Of a DNA stretch of 64,000 bases, positions 52,923 through 64,000 are shown piece by piece. Below the pieces are notes generated by a model. That model made no database searches. It was given only the letters and a program-made list of their open reading frames with translations, and was not told the DNA's origin. This DNA comes from Siniperca chuatsi (Eukaryota; Chordata; Actinopteri; Centrarchiformes; Sinipercidae). The stretch lies in contig NC_058053.1 in assembly GCF_020085105.1 (NCBI RefSeq), positions 18,002,388-18,066,387 on the forward strand. The letters are read 5' to 3'. A program made the translations under genes and the position numbers. Each line of letters begins with the position of its first letter. Within the stretch, counting starts at the first letter, position 1.

Positions 52923-54020
52923 GGAACGCTAATAAGTTATATAGGGCTACATTCAAGCAGTTCCCCATAGCTAAAAATATTTTTGTGTGTATTTGTTCAA
53001 CAAATATAATATAACAGTAAATACAATGTTTGGCTTTTCCTCCAGCACCATGGACAGCAGCCTGCTGAGCCTGCGGGCTTCTGTCGCCACCTGGTGGTGA
53101 AGACGCCGAACTGAAAGTTGGAAAAAAATAAGAATGAGTTCACGCTTTGATTTCCTGGAGAAATTAGTCGTTGTTGTAGTGACACTGGGTTTTCAGTCAG
53201 ATATAAAGAGGCAAACAGCACCAACAACAACATTAATAATGAAAAATAATAACAGTTGTTGGACATGTACAAACTGCGCCAGCAGTTGGTTTCAGTCGAG
53301 CATGCTGTTGCTAATAGCAACCACTACATTGTTACATCCGCCATTTGTCAGATCTGTGTCCAAATAAATGTTGACAGACATCTTTTATCTGCTAAACATA
53401 ATTTTTATCTAAACGCCCTTGTTGGATAATTATCTGTAGGTACTCTGTTTATTCCAGCTGCTTTGTCACTGTCGATTTGTGATTAGCTTACTGTTAACCA
53501 AGTTAGCCATATAGCTGTTTGAGGCTAATGTGTTGCTAATATAACTTTCTAAGTAAGTGTTAAATTATAACTGTACTAACTGTTGTGTATTTTACTCTTT
53601 TCTCCTCACTCTTGTGGACTCTATGTGTCTGTTTACTCAATAAATTACTGTGATGTACTTCTTATGATACTTTTTTTCTTCCTGACATGAAGCACAATTT
53701 GACTACTGTGACAGCTAGTTTGTCTATACTTGAATCCAGTGTCTTTGATACTGTACTAACTCATTTTTACTACACCTATGGTCAAACTCTTGTTTATGGA
53801 ATCTCATTGTTTTATTATCTTAATCACTGCCATTGAATTTGGTGTCCTATGCTGTTTTGAGTTTTACAATTGCTTCCAGTAAAGATTTCAAAGGCCAACT
53901 CGTGTCTGCAGCCTTTATTGGAAGTGTGTTTAGCTCGCTGCATAGCTGTGCACCTACATGCATAGTGGGGGCAGAGGATTAAACATGATTAATACACTGT
54001 ACCAGGGAAAAATTGTGGAG
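52923..54020. other. Spacer without recognised feature
   Basis: No supported coding frame. Short frames at 52997-53367 on both strands look like chance. Some higher-GC text around 53041-53110 and 53900-53970; nothing identifiable as an RNA gene or element. Confidence 0.4.
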
Positions 54021-54024
54021 TATG

Positions 54025-54300
54025 ACATACAGTGGTGGAAGAAGCAGCCTAGCACATCCTCAACTAAAGTAAAATGAGTAATACCATAATGGAAAACTAC
54101 ACTGTTACAAGCAAAGTCCTGCTTTCAAAAGTACACAATTTAAAGTTTTAAATTTAAAGTTGCTGGTAAAGGCAGTTTTAAGCGTTTTATAAACTACTGT
54201 TGGATATACTTGTATGTATAATGTATATAATGATGTATAATAATGCATCATGCTTTTTAAATTGATCATATGTTGATATGTTAAATGTGTTGGGACTCCA
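54025..54300 (+). repeat. Family D repeat, left-end part
   Basis: Starts acagtggtggaagaagcagc, the inverted counterpart of the family's ttccaccactg right end, then gtaaaatgagtaataccata, aagtcctgctttcaaaagta and a terminal AT-rich stretch. Only the left part is present. Confidence 0.6.
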
Positions 54301-54884
54301 CAGATGAATTCATTCATTTAGGTGATTGTTAACTGAACTTTTGTTAGGAGACTCATTCTCTTTTGTCCCACAATCCTGAGAGCCATTGAACGCAGCATTG
54401 GCCAGGTCTGCCCTGTGATGTCACCAGGTCAAAGGTCAGTGATGATTTGTTCTGTCTCTTTCTCCTGGAGTCTTTCCCTGCGGCGGACAGACCGTGGCTG
54501 TCCCCCTCTCCCATCTGAACTCTCTCCTCCTGGCTTCGCCGTGTAATCTGCTCGCAGCAGAAACACGCAGCAGGACCGAAGTCTCCTGATCTACCAAAGC
54601 GCTGCCAAGGCCTCTTATATTTCTGCAACAAAGTTTAGCGTAAACGGCTGCCACACACAAAGCCTGCCAGCTAACTTCACATGCTAACAGCAGCACCAAA
54701 GCCACCTCTTTCCCTCCCAATGGACGGGTAACGTAACAACTGGGCATAGCATAGAGTAACAGTGTATATAGCTAAGCAAAGGACTGTTTAACTTTGTACA
54801 TGTGATGTTACTGATGTGTTTTTCTGAGGAAATTCAGTGTTCACGGACAATAATCCCCTGAGTCACCTAGCAACAGCAAAGTTG

Positions 54885-55550
54885 GGAGCAGTGGAGCAGA
54901 GATGGGTGTCGGAGCTGGCACAATTCGATTTCGAGTTGTGATACCGGTCTGGGAGGCAGAATGCCAATGCTAATAGATTGTCAGGGTAGTATGTGCAGGC
55001 TGAGGGCCCTGGGGTTTGGCAAGTGAACACTACTGTCAGCTGGGGCAAGGGGCAACTGCACTGCTTCAATGAATGCTACGGGGGTCTTGTCGAGCTTCCC
55101 TATGTATTCCAGTGACTTTCTGGTTTCGCAGCAGCAAGCTGATGCTGTGTTCATGGCTTTCCATAAGTACTGGAGGAGGGGATGGAAATCCACCTAGGCA
55201 GAACGTGCGCAGGGAAACGGTGAAACTCCTATGGCAGTGAGATAAAATCACCGAGGAGGCAGGGGTGCTGTGACAGGAGCTTCTGGACTCAAGATTGGGG
55301 CTTCTTGAAGCAGCTGCTGCTACCCCTCCTGGGGTAGTCCTGGGGCACATGCCCGATGTTCATGGTCACCAGGGAGTAGAGAGGACATTTCAGCTGGTGC
55401 GAGCAAGGTGCTACTGTCCGAGGATGACTCTTCTCCAGTGGTGCTGCGGCGGTCTACCAGAAGCACAGCAAGCGTGCACTCCAAGCCTTTTCATTTGCCA
55501 CAATCTGCGATCCCAAGGCGAGGAGGAAGGGCTGGAGCTCAGGTAGTGGC
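54885..55550 (+). mobile_element. Ty3/Gypsy retrotransposon fossil, pol fragment
   Basis: Translated text shows the end of an RNase H region (RWVSELAQFDFE, then SGRQNANAN) followed about 0.4 kb on by the zinc-binding start of an integrase (HMPDVHGHQGVERTFQLVRA). This order is that of Ty3/Gypsy pol. The element is clearly broken, with several breaks in a few hundred bases; gag, protease, most of reverse transcriptase, the integrase core and paired LTRs were not seen. Old, inactive. Confidence 0.7.
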
Positions 55551-55764
55551 TCACCTTAATAGTCTGTGGTTAGGCATCCTAAAAGATATTCTGTCCACCT
55601 TTTTATGATAATTTAAATTTAAGTCCAATGATGTAGGGTAACTGGACGTGGCAGGTACATAGCTCTTCGCCTCTATCATCGGGGCAGTGATCTGTTGCAG
55701 GGCGGTGAATGTACGATGTACAGTAGCCAGACGCACTGCTGTTGACGTCATAAGGAAGTGCCGG

Positions 55765-56160
55765 GCTTAGTTGGTAGTGATGGGAATTACGGCTCTACTG
55801 AAGGGTCTTATGGCTCAGTTCCTTTCGGAGAGCCGGCTCTTTCGGCTCCCAGACGGCTCTTCATTTAGTATGACTTCTGCTGGTCACTGCCTGAGTTACT
55901 TTCTTATTTGTTGCAAGACATAAATATGCAAGATTCTTCATCTGCAATACATACAAATATTCTGTCATATTGATGGTTAAAAAGTGGGATGTGTCAACAA
56001 TAACTATCCTAGTTGTATAACAAAAATAACACCCTGCCAATGAAACAATATGGTTAATAAATAATTACACAACTCTATACGGACACATACAGAAGCCCTA
56101 TATTTCAATGTAATTTGATATACTATAATACAAAAAAAATGAGTTTGTTGTCATGCATAT
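55765..56160. repeat. hAT-like transposon end
   Basis: Begins agtgatgggaattacggctc and continues with repeated GGCTCT-type words (gagccggctctttcggctcc), a signature of one end of a widespread fish hAT family. It then passes into AT-rich text with no transposase frame. Only one end is evident. Confidence 0.55.
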
Positions 56161-57287
56161 CTTTTTCCACTCCAGGGGGGGTGTTTGGCTCTAGCTGGGG
56201 AACCATGATTGCTGGACGCCGACTGCCTTGCGGTGTGAGGCAATATTTTTCCCTGAGGAGCTGAGGCTGTATTAAATGGTATGTGTGAACTATGTTATGG
56301 GGGCTGTTAGAGGGCTGTGGGTGAAGTGTGTGGTGTACATGTGTTTATACTGTGAAGGTGCGGGGACTCAGTGAGGCTCGCCTGGGTTGCAAGCTCTAGG
56401 GGCAAAGCTTTGAGACCGGTATGTGCTTTGAAGTGTGTATGTTATGTGTCTATATTTCATGTTCGGATATATTTGTTGGATTATTGAATATGTTATTCCT
56501 CTGATGTTTCAAGGGGGAGGGGAAACTTGAAGACCTATACCTCTGTATTTTAGGGGTATAACATATCGGAATACTGTGAACAGCCCTAGGTCTCTGACGT
56601 TTGTGCTGCTGCTGAATTGTATTGCATTACACAGACAGGTGTTTCTGTTATTTTGTCTCCTCACTGAGGAGTAAATAAAATTAAACTAAATAACAGAACC
56701 ACCTCTCTGTATAATGCTATACAGTTTAACAGCACCACAAACTACTAACAACAAAAACTGAATATCATAACCTCAATGAATGTAGTATTTATTGCAGGAC
56801 TGTTGTGTTAGACTGTATTAGGACCTCAGAACCAACACTGTTGTTGGTAAATTAAACTTTAGTTACTTTGAACTTGTGAACATGTGTAGAGCGATTATTT
56901 GGGTTTGATTTTCTCTTTACTGTAAGACCTGGCTGCCCTACATTACAATGAAAATGCTGACCGACCACAAGCCAAAACATCTGCTGGAGGTCCTCTCTTC
57001 AAAGTGCACTTCCCAAAGGCCGGAAAGGGAGAATGCAGAGCCGAACCAGTGAAGACTGAACCGACATTTCCTAAGTGTTACATTTTTCACCCAAAAACCT
57101 ATGTAATGTACATGTTGTATTTACTATTACACTTCAGTTTAGTAACATTTTCAACACACAATAAATAACATTAGAAATAGAAAAAATATATAAATTCTTC
57201 AAGTGTAAAAATATTAATGTAAAAGTATAGTGTCTATAAAATTTGAAACAGACTTTCAGTCATTGTTTAGTGACACACCCATAAAAA
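56161..57287. other. Mixed repeat debris upstream of the small ORF
   Basis: 56161-56600 is GT-rich unassigned sequence; 56601-57060 has words (acacagacaggtgtttctgt, gaggagtaaataaa) that look repetitive but were not classed. 57061-57287 is AT-rich. No gene seen. Confidence 0.35.
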
Positions 57288-57668
57288 ATGTCAACAGGCT
57301 ATGTGGATGACTTCTTTGAGAAAATCTTTATGGACCCGGCACCACACACGGATGAGGTTTTGAAGATCCCCATCCCAGAGGACCCGTGTGCACAGTATGA
57401 GCGGCCGGACAAGGAGGAGGTCGTCGCCAGCGACAGTATGTGTCCTGGCTCAGTCAAAGGGGGGTCTGAACCCTGCGTATCTGCCTTGGGTGTCAGGAAA
57501 CTCCCAGCGAATATTCAGAACCACACAAGCTGCAATGACAACTCGTATCCTCCGTCGAAGGAAACACCAGCTCACAAAGCCTCGACAGGCTGTAGTATAT
57601 CTATAGTGTGTCTCACACTTTTTTTAGTATGGCTTCAGGGAATCCTTGAGCTATTTTTTCTACTTTAA
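57288..57668 (+). CDS. Possible small tail-anchored protein, unrecognised
   Basis: One open frame of 126 codons in otherwise gene-poor, stop-rich DNA. The first 50 residues are acidic and GC-rich at the DNA level (MSTGYVDDFFEKIF, then DEVLKIPIPEDPCAQYERPD), unlike the flanks. The C-terminus is a hydrophobic stretch of about 25 residues (ISIVCLTLFLVWLQGILELF) ending at the stop, the layout of a tail-anchored membrane protein. A consensus donor (GTATGT) at 57436 offers another reading: an exon 57288-57435 spliced onward, with the hydrophobic tail then accidental. No family recognised. It lies 1 kb upstream of lancl3 on the same strand. Could also be a decayed gene piece. Confidence 0.4.
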   Translation: MSTGYVDDFFEKIFMDPAPHTDEVLKIPIPEDPCAQYERPDKEEVVASDSMCPGSVKGGSEPCVSALGVRKLPANIQNHTSCNDNSYPPSKETPAHKASTGCSISIVCLTLFLVWLQGILELFFLL

Positions 57669-63496
<5,828 letters not shown>

Positions 63497-63609
63497 TAAG
63501 AAGTCCCTCCTACTGTTTCCCACAGGGCTGTAGTCTGGATTTGAGAAGTACTGAGGTCATGAGGTCAAGCACCACCTGTGAAACCCACCCAAAGTTGAAA
63601 TGTGTGACT

Positions 63610-63960
63610 AGCCACCACATTAATTTTTAGCTGCGTGGCTCTAGTGATGACAGTTTTGGTCAGTCCACCACTTTGGTCCAGACTGAAATATCTCAACAAC
63701 TGTCGGATGGATTGCCATGAAAATGTGTTCAAATCTTCATGAATGAATCCTATTGACTGGTTATCTCCTGACTTTAATCTAGTGCCACTATGTGGTTCAC
63801 ATTTTTTATTTTAAATGTTGACAAATATTGTATGCATTACCATGAAATTTGGTTCAGACATTCATGTCCCCCTCAAGATGAATTTGATTAACTTTGATGA
63901 TTTCTAAACTTTAAATCTAGCGCCATCTATAATACCATCTAGGTGGTATGGCCGCCCACC
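63610..63960 (-). repeat. Family C repeat, reverse copy
   Basis: agtccaccactttggtccag, gaaatatctcaacaactgtc, ggatggattgccatgaaaat and ctagcgccatctataatacc match, inverted, the family C text at 43150-43270. In the lancl3 intron after exon 4; may run to the window end. Confidence 0.65.
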
Positions 63961-64000
63961 ATTGAGTCTGGTTCTGTCCAAGGTTTCTGCCTCTTACAGG

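Noticed and set aside
54436-54747. 103-codon minus-strand frame with a hydrophobic start
   Set aside because: No recognised domain, no splice context, and repeat debris close by; a hydrophobic start alone is weak evidence.

Overview
The window is a stretch of a ray-finned (teleost) fish nuclear genome. It has compact genes with many short introns, (GT)n microsatellites and a high density of miniature DNA transposons and LINE pieces, and the proteins are clear vertebrate orthologues with fish-type differences. No bacterial, plasmid or phage feature and no CRISPR array was seen. All exon models were built by reading splice sites; for the five complete recognised or partly recognised genes, and for the Ig gene, the exon lengths add up to an open frame with an in-frame stop.

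Layout, left to right: gabpa (+, ETS factor GABP alpha, 2132-5707) converges on appa (-, amyloid precursor protein with a Kunitz domain, 8412-20595). Their poly(A) signals are only about 150 bp apart. The appa start faces, head to head, an unnamed two-Ig-domain type I membrane protein (+, 21236-26382), with a shared 640-bp promoter region. Then come piga (+, GPI-anchor GlcNAc transferase, 30082-35667), an ankyrin/SOCS-box gene of the ASB9/ASB11 group (+, 37073-40796), grpr (-, gastrin-releasing-peptide receptor, 44421-50197), a transposon-rich gene desert with a broken Ty3/Gypsy fossil (50.2-57.3 kb), a small possible tail-anchored protein (+, 57288-57668) and the first four coding exons of lancl3 (+, 58663-63495), which runs off the right end.

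The genes do not form a pathway. The order joins two human neighbourhoods: GABPA-APP (human 21q21) and PIGA-ASB9/11-GRPR-LANCL3 (human Xp22-p21), with the Ig gene at the join. I found no new multi-gene system. The best leads are local: a Kunitz inhibitor with His at the P1 position, an extra appa intron whose ends carry a short duplicated sequence, an 86-bp retrocopy with a perfect 14-bp target duplication inside appa, a transposon-within-transposon that spread as one unit, a transposon end that may serve as a piga splice acceptor, and a recent 0.4-kb duplication inside the grpr intron.
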